In this document: piece by piece, positions 7,873 to 16,199 of the stretch
Position numbering within the stretch: position 1 is the stretch's first letter
How the letters are laid out: the number at the start of each line of letters is the position of its first letter
Assembly (NCBI GenBank): GCA_958352815.1
Contig: CATWQA010000012.1
Span: 1-46,206, forward strand
Direction: 5' to 3'
Source: an uncultured Eubacteriales bacterium
Lineage (GTDB): Bacteria; Bacillota; Clostridia; Monoglobales; Monoglobaceae
DNA length: 46,206 nt
Notes under the pieces: generated by a model
Told to the model about the DNA's origin: nothing
The model's database searches: none
The model's input: only the letters and a program-made list of their open reading frames with translations
Translations under genes and position numbers: made by a program

Positions 7873-8711
7873 TAATTATGAAAAGAAATAGATTAAAGCG
7901 TGTTTGGGTCATCTTGATGTTGCTGCTGTGCTGCCTTATGGTTGCAGGCTGCACAACAAAGAACATGACGGCAAACTCATCATCTGTCAAGACAGAGCAG
8001 TCCATAACCTCTGACACACAGGAGAAAAAGTTTTCCTCTGCGGGTAAACAAGATGTTTCCGAGGAAAGCGCCCATAAATTTAACGGCAGTCAGAGTAACA
8101 ATTCTGCAAGTCAGAGCGGCGTTGAGACAGCAGATGAGGAGGGCGAAAGTCAAACTGCTGCGGGAAGCGGCTCTGCTGAGGTTGTTTCGCCCGATAACAC
8201 CGTAGAAAGCAGTGAATATTCCGCCGAAATTTCCGAGGAGGTTAAATCGGATTTTGCCGAAAGCACAGAGAGTTCGTCAGCTTTAACTCCAAACTATATA
8301 CAGCCGTCTGATGCTGACAGTCAAAGCACGGTCAGCCTGCTGATTGACTGTAATAAGGCGCTGGAATACAGCAAGCTCTCAAGCTCAATCAGGGCGGTGC
8401 TTCCGCCTGACGGTATAATCTTTCGCGGAACCGTTGAGTTTAAAGAGGGCGAAAACATTTATGACTTGCTCAGCAGGATTTTAAGAGAAAAAGGAATACC
8501 GATGGAAGCCTCATATACTCCGGGGCTTGGCTCAACATATATTGAGGGTATTAACTCGCTGTATGAGCTTGACTGCGGTGAGAAATCGGGCTGGGTATAC
8601 TTTGTAAACGGAGTTATGCCAAACTACGGCTGCGACAAGTATAATTTGCAAAAGGGCGATGATATTGGGTGGTACTACACCTGTGATATGGGGCATGATA
8701 TTAGCTTTTGA
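7869..8711 (+). CDS. DUF4430-domain lipoprotein, intrinsic-factor beta-domain-like
   Basis: 280 residues. The GTG start overlaps the previous stop by four bases (GTGA); an ATG at 7878 is an alternative, and neither has a strong ribosome binding site, suggesting translational coupling. A lipoprotein signal peptide ends in VAGC (Cys28 counted from the GTG), so the protein should be tethered to the outer face of the membrane. A long Ser/Glu/Gln-rich low-complexity linker (about 35-145) lifts the C-terminal DUF4430 domain (about 150-275) away from the membrane; GENIYDLLSRIL, SGWVYFVNGVMPNYG and the final tryptophan/tyrosine strand are the hallmarks. DUF4430 is the C-terminal domain of human transcobalamins. 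Likely passes cobalamin to the ECF transporter encoded next; this is inference from context. Confidence 0.82.
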   Translation: MIIMKRNRLKRVWVILMLLLCCLMVAGCTTKNMTANSSSVKTEQSITSDTQEKKFSSAGKQDVSEESAHKFNGSQSNNSASQSGVETADEEGESQTAAGSGSAEVVSPDNTVESSEYSAEISEEVKSDFAESTESSSALTPNYIQPSDADSQSTVSLLIDCNKALEYSKLSSSIRAVLPPDGIIFRGTVEFKEGENIYDLLSRILREKGIPMEASYTPGLGSTYIEGINSLYELDCGEKSGWVYFVNGVMPNYGCDKYNLQKGDDIGWYYTCDMGHDISF

Positions 8712-8737
8712 TAAGGCAAACCGAAAGGATAAACAAT

Positions 8738-9622
8738 ATGAGAGACGAATTTTCACGTTTTCACCCAACAATTAATTTTTTATATTTTCTGGCGGTGATA
8801 ACGTTTTCAACAATTTATATGAACCCCGTGCTCATAGCCATTTCCCTTGCGGCGGGGCTGCTTTACTCGGTTTATCTGGGAGGCAGGAGCAGTTTAAAAT
8901 TTGCTATGATGACAATTCTGCCTATAGGCTTGTTTGCCGCTGTAATAAATATTGCCTTCAACCATAACGGAATGACTATTCTGGCGTATTTCCCCACAGG
9001 AAATCCGCTGACTCTGGAATCTATTGTGTACGGTCTGTGCGCCGCCGCCTTGCTGGCGAATGTGATACTGTGGTTTTTCTGCTTTAACAGGGTTATAACT
9101 TCCGATAAATTTATATACTTGTTCGGCAAAATCATTCCCTCTCTGTCTTTGGTGCTCTCAATGATTTTAAGGTTTATCCCCGGGTTTAAGGAGCAGCACA
9201 AAATGGTGGTTTCTTCCCAAGAGTCCCTAAAGAGAGCTGACAACAAGGGCCTGATTAATAGGATTAAGCACAGCGCAAATATTTTTTCAATTATGCTGAC
9301 TTGGTCCCTTGAAAGCTCAATAATAACGGCAGACTCTATGAACTCAAGAGGTTATGGCCTAAAGGGAAGAACCTCCTTTTCGTATTATAGGTTTTATTTC
9401 AGAGACGGAGTTATGCTCAGCGTTATCGCAGCGTTGATTATACTCCAGATTATACTGACGGTTTTAGGCTGCTCTGCGGTGACCTTTTATCCTTATTATG
9501 AATTTTTCTTAAAACCGATTAGTATTGCGGGATATGTCAACTACGGAATTTTGTGCGCAGCGCCGCTGATTATAAACCTGACGGAGGATATAAAATGGAA
9601 TTATTTTCAATCAAGGATTTAA
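8738..9622 (+). CDS. ecfT: EcfT / CbiQ-like transmembrane component of an ECF transporter
   Basis: 294 residues starting at the ATG at 8738 (GAAAGGA eight bases upstream); the frame also overlaps the previous gene's stop but with no start signal there. Five or six hydrophobic segments and a long cytoplasmic helix-rich region (about 150-215) match the EcfT/CbiQ family. ADSMNSRGYG near residue 210 is a variant of the Ala-Arg-Gly coupling motif that docks on the ATPases. EcfT joins two ATPases and a vitamin-specific S component in the membrane. The next gene, which supplies those parts, starts 28 bases before this one ends. Confidence 0.88.
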   Translation: MRDEFSRFHPTINFLYFLAVITFSTIYMNPVLIAISLAAGLLYSVYLGGRSSLKFAMMTILPIGLFAAVINIAFNHNGMTILAYFPTGNPLTLESIVYGLCAAALLANVILWFFCFNRVITSDKFIYLFGKIIPSLSLVLSMILRFIPGFKEQHKMVVSSQESLKRADNKGLINRIKHSANIFSIMLTWSLESSIITADSMNSRGYGLKGRTSFSYYRFYFRDGVMLSVIAALIILQIILTVLGCSAVTFYPYYEFFLKPISIAGYVNYGILCAAPLIINLTEDIKWNYFQSRI

Positions 9623-12018
9623 ATTTTTCATATAGCAGTAATCGAAACAACTTTGCTCTGCGGGATATTAATTTTAGTATCAACAGCGGAGAGTTTATAA
9701 CACTGTGCGGTAAGTCGGGCTGCGGCAAGACAAGCCTGCTTAAGCAGCTTAAAACTACCCTCACTCCAAGCGGACTCCGCTCCGGTACAGTGGAGTACTG
9801 CGGGAATGATTTAAGCCGCGTCAGTGACAGAGTTCAGGCGTCGGAAATTGGCTTTGTTATGCAAAAGCCGGAAAGCCAGCTGGTTACCGACAAGGTGTGG
9901 CACGAAATGGCGTTTGGACTTGAAAGCCTGGGCTATGATACCGATGAAATCCGCCTCAGAGTGTCTGAAATGGCTAGCTTTTTCGGCTTGCAGTCCTGGT
10001 TTTATAAGGACGTCACAACCCTCTCGGGAGGGCAGAGACAGCTCCTCAGTCTTGCTTCGGTTATGGTTCTTGAACCCAAAATTCTGATTTTGGATGAGCC
10101 TACAGCCCAGCTTGACCCCATCTCCGCCGGGGACTTTATGCAAATGCTCCTTAAAATCAACTGTGAATTCGGAACTGCTATACTCATCTCAGCCCATAAT
10201 CTGGAGGAGGTTGTTCCCATTTCAGACAGAATGATTGTTATGGAGAACGGAAAAATAATTGCGGACAACGAGCCCCGTTCTGTTATAATGCAAATCAGAA
10301 ACAGCCAAAACGAAATGTTCACTGCCATGCCCGCCCCCGCTCAGATATTCGCAAGCGTTGACAGCGGAAAATATTGTCCCCTAACGGTTCGTGAAGGCAG
10401 GGAATGGATAAGCGACTTTGCGGACTCCCGCAGACTAAGACCTGTCCCTGTTAAGAGAATAGGGTACAAAGCGGATGAAGAGGTTTTGCGGGCAAAAAAT
10501 ATATGGTTTAGGTACGAAAAGCGCGAAAATGATATTCTGAAAAATATTTCCCTAACGCTGCACAGCGGCGAGCTCCAGGCTCTTGTCGGCAGCACCGGCG
10601 TCGGCAAAACGACCTTTTTGTCCATTCTTGCAGGAGCAAGAGCACCATATCGGGGAAAGGTCGATGCGATGGGAAATAAAATATGCCTTCTGCCCCAGGA
10701 TCCCACAACAATCTTTGAAAAGGATACTGTTATGGCGGATCTTGTTCAGGGCATATCCCACAAGGACGAAAGCTATCTTCAAAGTGTGATAAATCTGTGT
10801 GACCTGTCAAAGCTGCTGTATATGCACCCTTACGACCTGTCGGGAGGGGAGCAGCAGCGTGCGGCTCTGGCAAAGGTGCTTCTCAGACGACCGAGAATTT
10901 TGCTTCTTGATGAACCGACCAAAGGTCTTGACGCTCACTTTAAGAAAAAGCTGGCGGGAATACTGCTTAATCTGAAAATCAGGGGCATATCTATAATAAT
11001 GGTGTCCCACGATATTGAATTTTGCGCCAAATATGCGGATAACTGCGCGCTTATGTTTGACGGCGAGATAATATCCAAGGACGAGCCCAGAGCATTTTTT
11101 TCGGGAAATAATTTCTATACCACGGCTTCCAACAGGATTGCGCGGCATATTATACCCAACGCCGTAACCGTAGACGATGTAATTTACGCAATCGGCGGAA
11201 CTTCCGTAATCACCAAAGAAAGTAGTTCTAAACCGCCTTCCGATGATAGCGGCAGTATGCCTAAAATGAAACCTGTTAAAACAAACATGATGTCAGACAG
11301 AGCGTCGGGCAGCTCTGTGTTTTTCTCCCTTTTATCAATACTGCTCATGCCCGTAGTAATTATGCTGGGCAGCAGGTTTATAACAAACAGACCTTATTAC
11401 TATATAAGCGCGGTTTTGATTATGTTGGCGATTATTCCCTTTGTGCTCATGTTTGAGGGAAGAAAGCCTCGGGCAAGGGAGCTTGTGACGATTTCGGTTT
11501 TGTGCACCATAGGTGTTGTCGGCAGAATTGCGTTTTACATGGTACCGCAGTTTAAGCCCACTGTGGCGATAATAATAATTTCCGCCATGGCTCTGGGTTC
11601 TCAGAGGGGATTTTTAATAGGCGTGATAGTCGCCTTTGTTTCAAATATATTTATAGGTCAGGGACCGTGGACACCGTGGCAAATGCTTGCCTGCGGTGCG
11701 ATTGGGTTTCTGTCGGGATTTATGTATAAGAGAGAGGCCTTGCCCAAAACCGTTGTTCCGGTGTGCATATTCGGCTTTCTCGCAACTGTCATTATATACG
11801 GTGGCATTATGAACCCCGCCGCCTTGATTATGTCAGGCAGTGAGATAAATATTCCGTCTCTTGCGGCGTACTATATTTCAGGTCTGCCCTTTGACTTAAT
11901 TCACGGCGTCTCGACTGTTGTGTTCCTGTGCCTGCTGGCAAAGCCTATGCTTTCAAAGCTGGACAGAATTAAGAAAAAGTACGGTTTGCTCCTTAAAGAG
12001 GAGGGCTCGTATATATAA
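9595..12018 (+). CDS. Fused ECF transporter: two ATPase domains plus substrate-binding S component (cobalamin predicted)
   Basis: 807 residues from the ATG at 9595 (GGAGG seven bases upstream). First ATPase: Walker A GKSGCGKT (about 39-46), signature LSGGQRQ (about 143-149), Walker B ILILDEPT. Second ATPase: GSTGVGKT (about 332-339), LSGGEQQ (about 415-421), ILLLDEPT. After a short charged linker come about eight membrane helices (570-800); the last six, with PQFKPTVAIIIISAMALG and GQGPWTPWQML, look like an ECF S component of the kind predicted for cobalamin. In most bacteria EcfA1, EcfA2 and S are separate proteins, so this is a dedicated three-in-one unit partnered by the adjacent EcfT. Substrate assignment to B12 rests on the riboswitch and the DUF4430 neighbours. 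Confidence 0.88.
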   Translation: MELFSIKDLNFSYSSNRNNFALRDINFSINSGEFITLCGKSGCGKTSLLKQLKTTLTPSGLRSGTVEYCGNDLSRVSDRVQASEIGFVMQKPESQLVTDKVWHEMAFGLESLGYDTDEIRLRVSEMASFFGLQSWFYKDVTTLSGGQRQLLSLASVMVLEPKILILDEPTAQLDPISAGDFMQMLLKINCEFGTAILISAHNLEEVVPISDRMIVMENGKIIADNEPRSVIMQIRNSQNEMFTAMPAPAQIFASVDSGKYCPLTVREGREWISDFADSRRLRPVPVKRIGYKADEEVLRAKNIWFRYEKRENDILKNISLTLHSGELQALVGSTGVGKTTFLSILAGARAPYRGKVDAMGNKICLLPQDPTTIFEKDTVMADLVQGISHKDESYLQSVINLCDLSKLLYMHPYDLSGGEQQRAALAKVLLRRPRILLLDEPTKGLDAHFKKKLAGILLNLKIRGISIIMVSHDIEFCAKYADNCALMFDGEIISKDEPRAFFSGNNFYTTASNRIARHIIPNAVTVDDVIYAIGGTSVITKESSSKPPSDDSGSMPKMKPVKTNMMSDRASGSSVFFSLLSILLMPVVIMLGSRFITNRPYYYISAVLIMLAIIPFVLMFEGRKPRARELVTISVLCTIGVVGRIAFYMVPQFKPTVAIIIISAMALGSQRGFLIGVIVAFVSNIFIGQGPWTPWQMLACGAIGFLSGFMYKREALPKTVVPVCIFGFLATVIIYGGIMNPAALIMSGSEINIPSLAAYYISGLPFDLIHGVSTVVFLCLLAKPMLSKLDRIKKKYGLLLKEEGSYI

Positions 12019-12031
12019 ATCTGAGTTTTAG

Positions 12032-12070
12032 AAAATACTTTGGCAGGATTGCCCCGCCAAAGTATTTTTT
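12032..12070. terminator. Bidirectional terminator between the ECF and cotJ operons
   Basis: Thirteen-pair stem (12032-12044 with 12056-12068) with A residues on the left and T residues on the right, placed between the convergent stop codons at 12018 and 12075. Confidence 0.85.
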
Positions 12071-12074
12071 AATA

Positions 12075-12653
12075 TTATTTACCACAGTACATTTTCGGCA
12101 TAGGTCTGTTTTGAAGCTGGTCAAGAGCTTCGCCGAATCTCTGAAAGTGTACAATTTCTCTCTGTCTTAAAAATTTTATAACATCATTGACATCCGGGTC
12201 GTCTGAAACTCTTAAAATATTGTCATATACAGCTCTCGCTTTTTGTTCCGCAGCAAGATCCTCCGTTAAATCGGCAATGGGATCGGCTGTTACGGCAAGA
12301 GCCATTGCGCTGAACGCTTCTCCTGTAGCATTTGCCGGGTATACGCCTCTGCCGTGGTTCATAAAATATGCCCCAAAGGGACTGTTTTCAATCTCATCGG
12401 TAGTCGCATTCTTTGCAAGCTGCCTTACAATAGTTCCCACTATCTCCAAATGCGCCAGTTCTTCTGTTCCGATGTCTGTCAGCAGTGCTTTTGTTATGCT
12501 ATCAGGCATTGAATATCTTTGAGACAGGTACCTCAGCGAAGCGCTTAATTCACCGTTGGGGCCTCCGTACTGGCTTACAACATATGCCGCAAGCTTAGGG
12601 TTCGGATTTTTAATATTTACAGGGTATTGCAATTTTTTCTGATAACTCCACAT
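12075..12653 (-). CDS. cotJC: CotJC, manganese-catalase-like spore coat protein
   Basis: 192 residues of the CotJC/manganese-catalase family. The ferritin-like metal ligands are visible in GTEELAHLE (near residue 65) and in the C-terminal REIVHFQRFGEAL. The N-terminal MWSYQKKLQYP is characteristic of CotJC. AGGAGG lies nine bases before the ATG at 12653. Last gene of cotJA-JB-JC. In Bacillus this operon is made in the mother cell during sporulation and CotJC is taken into the coat; catalase activity here is plausible but not shown. Confidence 0.93.
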   Translation of the reverse strand: MWSYQKKLQYPVNIKNPNPKLAAYVVSQYGGPNGELSASLRYLSQRYSMPDSITKALLTDIGTEELAHLEIVGTIVRQLAKNATTDEIENSPFGAYFMNHGRGVYPANATGEAFSAMALAVTADPIADLTEDLAAEQKARAVYDNILRVSDDPDVNDVIKFLRQREIVHFQRFGEALDQLQNRPMPKMYCGK

Positions 12654-12671
12654 ATAAGAATTCCTCCTGTC

Positions 12672-12920
12672 TTATTGGTTATCCCAAGGCCACGGCTCGG
12701 CAATCCAATCGAAACAGTTTTCGTCCGCAGAGCTCATGGTGGTTAATGGGCCGTATTTTTGTTCATACTTTGCTATCAATTCTTTTGCTTTATCGGCCAT
12801 TCTCTTGTGCATTGCAAGTCCCTCTCTGTCGGTTGGATGGGTATCAAGATACAAATTCCATTCCTTTTCCGCAAAGCTGTAGGCTGATATTTTCTGCAAC
12901 AACGCGTCTCTCTCATTCAT
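12672..12920 (-). CDS. cotJB: CotJB spore coat protein
   Basis: 82 residues matching CotJB: an N-terminal helical part with AEKEWNLYLDTHP and the typical C-terminal EPWPWDNQ. GGAGG lies eight bases before the ATG, and the gene overlaps the end of cotJA by eight bases. No enzymatic function is known for the family; it is a coat component made with CotJA and CotJC. Confidence 0.9.
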   Translation of the reverse strand: MNERDALLQKISAYSFAEKEWNLYLDTHPTDREGLAMHKRMADKAKELIAKYEQKYGPLTTMSSADENCFDWIAEPWPWDNQ

Positions 12921-13128
12921 GCTTCATTCCTCCGTTGGTAAAAATTATATCGCCTTTTATTTGCTTTCCGTAAACGCCAAGAGGCTTATTGAGAATAGGA
13001 AAGATTGTTCCCTCCTGTAAGCCGTATTCCGGGTCAAACAGGTTTCTCATTTCCGCCTGCTGAATGGGAACATATGCGTAACCAACCATTGGCATTTCAA
13101 GAGGTTTAGTCTCGTTTGCATATGGCAT
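12913..13128 (-). CDS. cotJA: CotJA spore coat-associated protein
   Basis: 71 residues from the ATG at 13128, selected because AAGGAG is eight bases upstream. Proline-rich with VGYAYVPIQ and a PEYGLQEGTIFP segment typical of CotJA, which helps place CotJC in the spore coat. First gene of the operon; a mother-cell type promoter element lies 62 bases upstream. Confidence 0.88.
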   Translation of the reverse strand: MPYANETKPLEMPMVGYAYVPIQQAEMRNLFDPEYGLQEGTIFPILNKPLGVYGKQIKGDIIFTNGGMKHE

Positions 13129-13189
13129 AAAAATCACTCCTTATAGTTGTTTGATTAATATGACAAATTATGACATATTAAATCTGTTG

Positions 13190-13216
13190 TATTATATGAT
13201 TATAACTTTTATTTGT
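13190..13216 (-). promoter_or_regulatory. Candidate mother-cell (SigE/SigK-type) promoter of cotJ
   Basis: On the minus strand CATATAATA (13198-13190) fits the CATAnnnTA -10 element of SigK and is one base from the SigE element CATACAAT. An AC pair at 13216-13215, 16 bases upstream, fits the minimal SigK -35. No good SigE -35 is present. In Bacillus subtilis cotJ is SigE-dependent, so the exact sigma factor is unclear. Confidence 0.35.
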
Positions 13217-13264
13217 GATTGTAGGATTGTCTTGATTAATTGCGAATTTTGTATGTTATGCTAC

Positions 13265-13293
13265 TTGCAAAATTTATAGCGTAATAGTATAAT
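13265..13293 (+). promoter_or_regulatory. Sigma-A promoter of hisH-hisF-folC
   Basis: TTGCAA (13265-13270), 17-base spacer, perfect TATAAT (13288-13293), about 50 bases before the hisH start codon. Confidence 0.8.
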
Positions 13294-13341
13294 CTAAGTG
13301 CAGATGTGCTGCTATGATTTATAGAAATAAGGTGGTAAGCG

Positions 13342-13947
13342 ATGATTAATATAATAGACTACGGTGCGGGAAATTTGCGCTCGGTTGAAAAGGCGTTGCA
13401 CTTTTTGGGGTTTGACGCAAAAATATCTTCTGACCCCAAAGAAATTTTAGATTGCGACAAGGTTATTTTGCCCGGCGTGGGAGCCTTTGGCGACTGTATG
13501 AACTCAATCAGAGGCGCAAGGCTGGACGCTTGTATAAAAGAGGTTATTGACAAAGGGAAACCGTTTTTGGGAATTTGCCTGGGTTTGCAGCTCTTATTTG
13601 AAAAAAGCGAAGAATCGGTTGGCTCCACAGGGCTTTCAATTTTTGAAGGTGAAAACGTGAAAATCCCCAAGAAGGACGGTCTTAAAATTCCTCACATTGG
13701 CTGGAACTCGATTAAGTACAATAAAGATTGTCCAATTTTTCAGGGAATCGGGGACAACCCTTATGTTTATTTTGTTCATTCATACTACATTCAGCCCAAG
13801 GATACCAGTATAATATGTGCACAAACCGATTATGGTACGGATTTGCCTATTGCGGTTTGGAGAGAGAATGTATTTGCGACCCAGTTTCATCCTGAGAAAA
13901 GCGGTGACGTGGGCATGAAAATCTTGAAAAATTTTGGTAATCTTTAG
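13342..13947 (+). CDS. hisH: Imidazole glycerol phosphate synthase, glutaminase subunit HisH
   Basis: 201 residues, full length. Class I glutamine amidotransferase triad is present: nucleophile Cys in GICLGLQ (near residue 81), and His and Glu in TQFHPEKSG near the C-terminus. It hydrolyses glutamine and channels ammonia to HisF, which makes imidazole glycerol phosphate and AICAR (step 5 of histidine synthesis). AAGGTGG lies upstream of the ATG. hisF follows 10 bases after the stop. Confidence 0.96.
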   Translation: MINIIDYGAGNLRSVEKALHFLGFDAKISSDPKEILDCDKVILPGVGAFGDCMNSIRGARLDACIKEVIDKGKPFLGICLGLQLLFEKSEESVGSTGLSIFEGENVKIPKKDGLKIPHIGWNSIKYNKDCPIFQGIGDNPYVYFVHSYYIQPKDTSIICAQTDYGTDLPIAVWRENVFATQFHPEKSGDVGMKILKNFGNL

Positions 13948-13957
13948 GAGGAGCTTT

Positions 13958-14722
13958 ATGTTAGCTAAGCGTATAATTCCCTGTCTTGACGTAAAGGACG
14001 GACGGGTTGTTAAAGGTGTTAATTTTGTTAATCTGATTGATGCAGGAGACCCTGTTGAGGTTGCGAAAATATATGATAAAGCCGGGGCGGACGAGCTTGT
14101 ATTCCTGGATATAACGGCAACCCATGAGGCAAGGGGCACTGTTGTTGAAATGGCAAAGAGAGTCGCAGAAACCGTGTTTATCCCCTTTACCGTAGGAGGT
14201 GGAATTAAAACCGTTGATGACTTCAGAGAGCTTTTGCTTCAAGGAGCGGATAAGATTTCCATAAATTCTTCCGCCATAAGAAACCCACAGCTTATTACCG
14301 AAGCCGCTGAGAAGTTTGGCAGTCAGTGTGTTGTAGTGGCAATTGACGCAAAGCGTACGGGCGATAATAAATGGAATGTATATATTAACGGCGGAAGAAT
14401 TGACACAGGTCTTGACGCAGTTGAATGGGCAAAAAAAGCTGAAAGTCTGGGAGCGGGAGAGATTTTACTGACCTCCATGGATTGCGACGGGACAAAGAAC
14501 GGATACGATGTGGAGCTTACGCGGACTATTTCCGAGAGCGTTTCAATTCCCGTTATTGCCTCCGGCGGTGCAGGAACCATGGAGCACTTTAAGGATGCGC
14601 TGACCGAAGGCAAGGCTGACGCGGCTCTTGCGGCATCTTTATTCCACTTTAGAGAAATTGAGATTTGCGATTTAAAGGAATACCTGGACAGCTCCGGCGT
14701 TCCGGTTAGGAAAACTGTATAA
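13958..14722 (+). CDS. hisF: Imidazole glycerol phosphate synthase, cyclase subunit HisF
   Basis: 254 residues from the ATG at 13958, with AGGAGGAG just upstream. A full (beta/alpha)8 barrel with both catalytic aspartates: CLDVKDGRVVKG at the N-terminus and LLTSMDCDGTKNGYD near residue 170-180. It uses ammonia from HisH to close the imidazole ring. The folC start codon is one base after the stop. Confidence 0.97.
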   Translation: MLAKRIIPCLDVKDGRVVKGVNFVNLIDAGDPVEVAKIYDKAGADELVFLDITATHEARGTVVEMAKRVAETVFIPFTVGGGIKTVDDFRELLLQGADKISINSSAIRNPQLITEAAEKFGSQCVVVAIDAKRTGDNKWNVYINGGRIDTGLDAVEWAKKAESLGAGEILLTSMDCDGTKNGYDVELTRTISESVSIPVIASGGAGTMEHFKDALTEGKADAALAASLFHFREIEICDLKEYLDSSGVPVRKTV

Positions 14723-14723
14723 T

Positions 14724-15986
14724 ATGAATTATAACGAAGCTATTGAATACATTCACAGCATTCCAAAGTTCAACAGAATACTTGGGAATGATTTGTTAAA
14801 TATTTTGTTAGACAAAATAGGTCGCCCCGATAATAAGTTAAAATTTATCCATATAGGCGGCACCAACGGAAAGGGAAGCATTTCCACCATGACTGCGGAA
14901 ATTCTAAAAAGAGCGGGATATAAGGTGGGGCTGTTTACGTCACCTTATCTGGAGTACTTTAACGAACGGATAAGAATTAACGGCGTCCCAATTTCAAATT
15001 CCGACTTGGCGGGAACAGTGGAATACGTCAAGAATATTTCCGAAAGGTTTGATGCAGGGGTATCCGAATTCGCCTTTGACACGGCTGTTGCATTTGAATA
15101 TTTTGCAAGAAATCACTGTGATTTTGTGGTTTTGGAGGTCGGCCTCGGCGGCAAACTGGACGCGACCAACGTGATTAAATCCCCTGTGGCAATAGGTTTT
15201 GGAGCCATTGGTCTTGACCATTGCCAATATTTAGGCGACACTGTTGATGAGATTTCAAGGGACAAGTTCGGCATAATAAAGCAAAATTCAAATGTTGTTC
15301 TCTACCCTATACAGGAGGAGGTTGTTTTTAATAATGCCAAAGAGTTTTGCACCGATAAAAACAGCCGTCTGATAATACCAAAGTTAGGTGAGCTCACAGA
15401 CATTCAGTATGAAAGTAATTCTTTCAAATATAAAAATCAAAGCTACAGTCTTGCCATGAAAGGAGAATTCCAGATCTATAATGCAATAACGGCCATTGAG
15501 ATTATAGGCGCAGTTTCAAATCAGGGCTACAATATAAGCTTCGAAGCCGTTACCGAAGGTCTTAAATGTGCAAAAATTGACGGCAGGCTTGATTACATAA
15601 ACGATAATTTAGTAATAGACGGAGCGCACAATCCTCAAGCCGTAAAGGCTCTTTTGGGCGAACTGAAAAAAAGCGGAAGGAACATACACTTTTTGACGGC
15701 AGTGATGGAGGACAAGGATTACGGCAGTATAGTTGATTTAATTGCCGATTTTGCCGCCGAGAATAGTTCAGTTGTAACCGCTACAGAAGTTAACATGCCC
15801 AGATGCCTTAACTGCGATGAGTTGAAGCACGAATTTGAAAAGCGCGGTATAAAAGCCTCGGCAATCAGGCCCGCAAACCTGGCATTAAACGCTGTCCAAA
15901 GTGAAATCAAGAATAGCACCGACATTTTAATTTGCGTGTGCGGCTCCCTGTATCTCGCGGGAGAAATCAAAAGAAATATTACTTAA
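14724..15986 (+). CDS. folC: Folylpolyglutamate synthase / dihydrofolate synthase FolC
   Basis: 420 residues, usual family length. P-loop GGTNGKGS (near residue 46), the LFTSPYLEYFNERIRING block, a LEVGLGGKLDATNV block and the C-terminal VIDGAHNPQAV ligase motif are all present. The enzyme adds glutamate to folates (and may also make dihydrofolate from dihydropteroate). It starts one base after hisF ends and has only a weak ribosome binding site, so translation may be coupled. A folate gene in a histidine operon is odd, though histidine synthesis releases AICAR, whose reuse needs a folate cofactor. Confidence 0.93.
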   Translation: MNYNEAIEYIHSIPKFNRILGNDLLNILLDKIGRPDNKLKFIHIGGTNGKGSISTMTAEILKRAGYKVGLFTSPYLEYFNERIRINGVPISNSDLAGTVEYVKNISERFDAGVSEFAFDTAVAFEYFARNHCDFVVLEVGLGGKLDATNVIKSPVAIGFGAIGLDHCQYLGDTVDEISRDKFGIIKQNSNVVLYPIQEEVVFNNAKEFCTDKNSRLIIPKLGELTDIQYESNSFKYKNQSYSLAMKGEFQIYNAITAIEIIGAVSNQGYNISFEAVTEGLKCAKIDGRLDYINDNLVIDGAHNPQAVKALLGELKKSGRNIHFLTAVMEDKDYGSIVDLIADFAAENSSVVTATEVNMPRCLNCDELKHEFEKRGIKASAIRPANLALNAVQSEIKNSTDILICVCGSLYLAGEIKRNIT

Positions 15987-16016
15987 AAGGCGGTTGCTCA
16001 AGCAATGCCTTTTTTG
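15985..16016 (+). terminator. Terminator after folC
   Basis: AAAAGGC (15985-15991) pairs with GCCTTTT, with an inner TTGC/GCAA helix, followed by T residues. It begins at the folC stop codon and separates the first his transcript from hisZG. Confidence 0.75.
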
Positions 16017-16066
16017 TCTTAAAATGTCATGACTTAATTAATTTGACAAGAAATTTAATAAAGATA

Positions 16067-16096
16067 TTGACTTATAGGCTAAATGAGTGTTATAAT
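16067..16096 (+). promoter_or_regulatory. Promoter of the hisZG transcript
   Basis: TTGACT (16067-16072), 18-base spacer, perfect TATAAT (16091-16096). The start codon is about 100 bases further on, leaving a long leader. Confidence 0.7.
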
Positions 16097-16199
16097 CTAA
16101 GGAAAGGTGTGTCCCTTGCTGCATATATCAATACAGCGAATGACGTTTAATGCTTCAGCGAAAGTGCTGTTGATACCATAAATTTATACTACGGATGTG
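16097..16199 (+). ncRNA. Structured leader RNA upstream of hisZG (unrecognised)
   Basis: The transcript leader can fold: TATCAATACAGC near 16127-16138 pairs with GCTGTTGATA near 16167-16176 with one bulge, and inside it CAGC/GCTG closes a GAAAGT loop. GCTGCATATATCAATACAGC offers a competing hairpin. CAGCGAA occurs twice. There is no T-box consensus (no AGGGTGGNACCGCG), no leader peptide rich in histidine codons, and no terminator before the gene. It may control hisZG translation, but I do not recognise the class. Confidence 0.35.

Noticed and set aside
9553..9594. Earlier GTG/ATG-type starts for the fused ECF protein
   Set aside because: They lie deep in ecfT without a ribosome binding site; GGAGG at 9583-9587 fits only the ATG at 9595.
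16097..16199. T-box or histidine attenuator before hisZG
   Set aside because: No T-box consensus, no run of histidine codons and no terminator hairpin in the leader.
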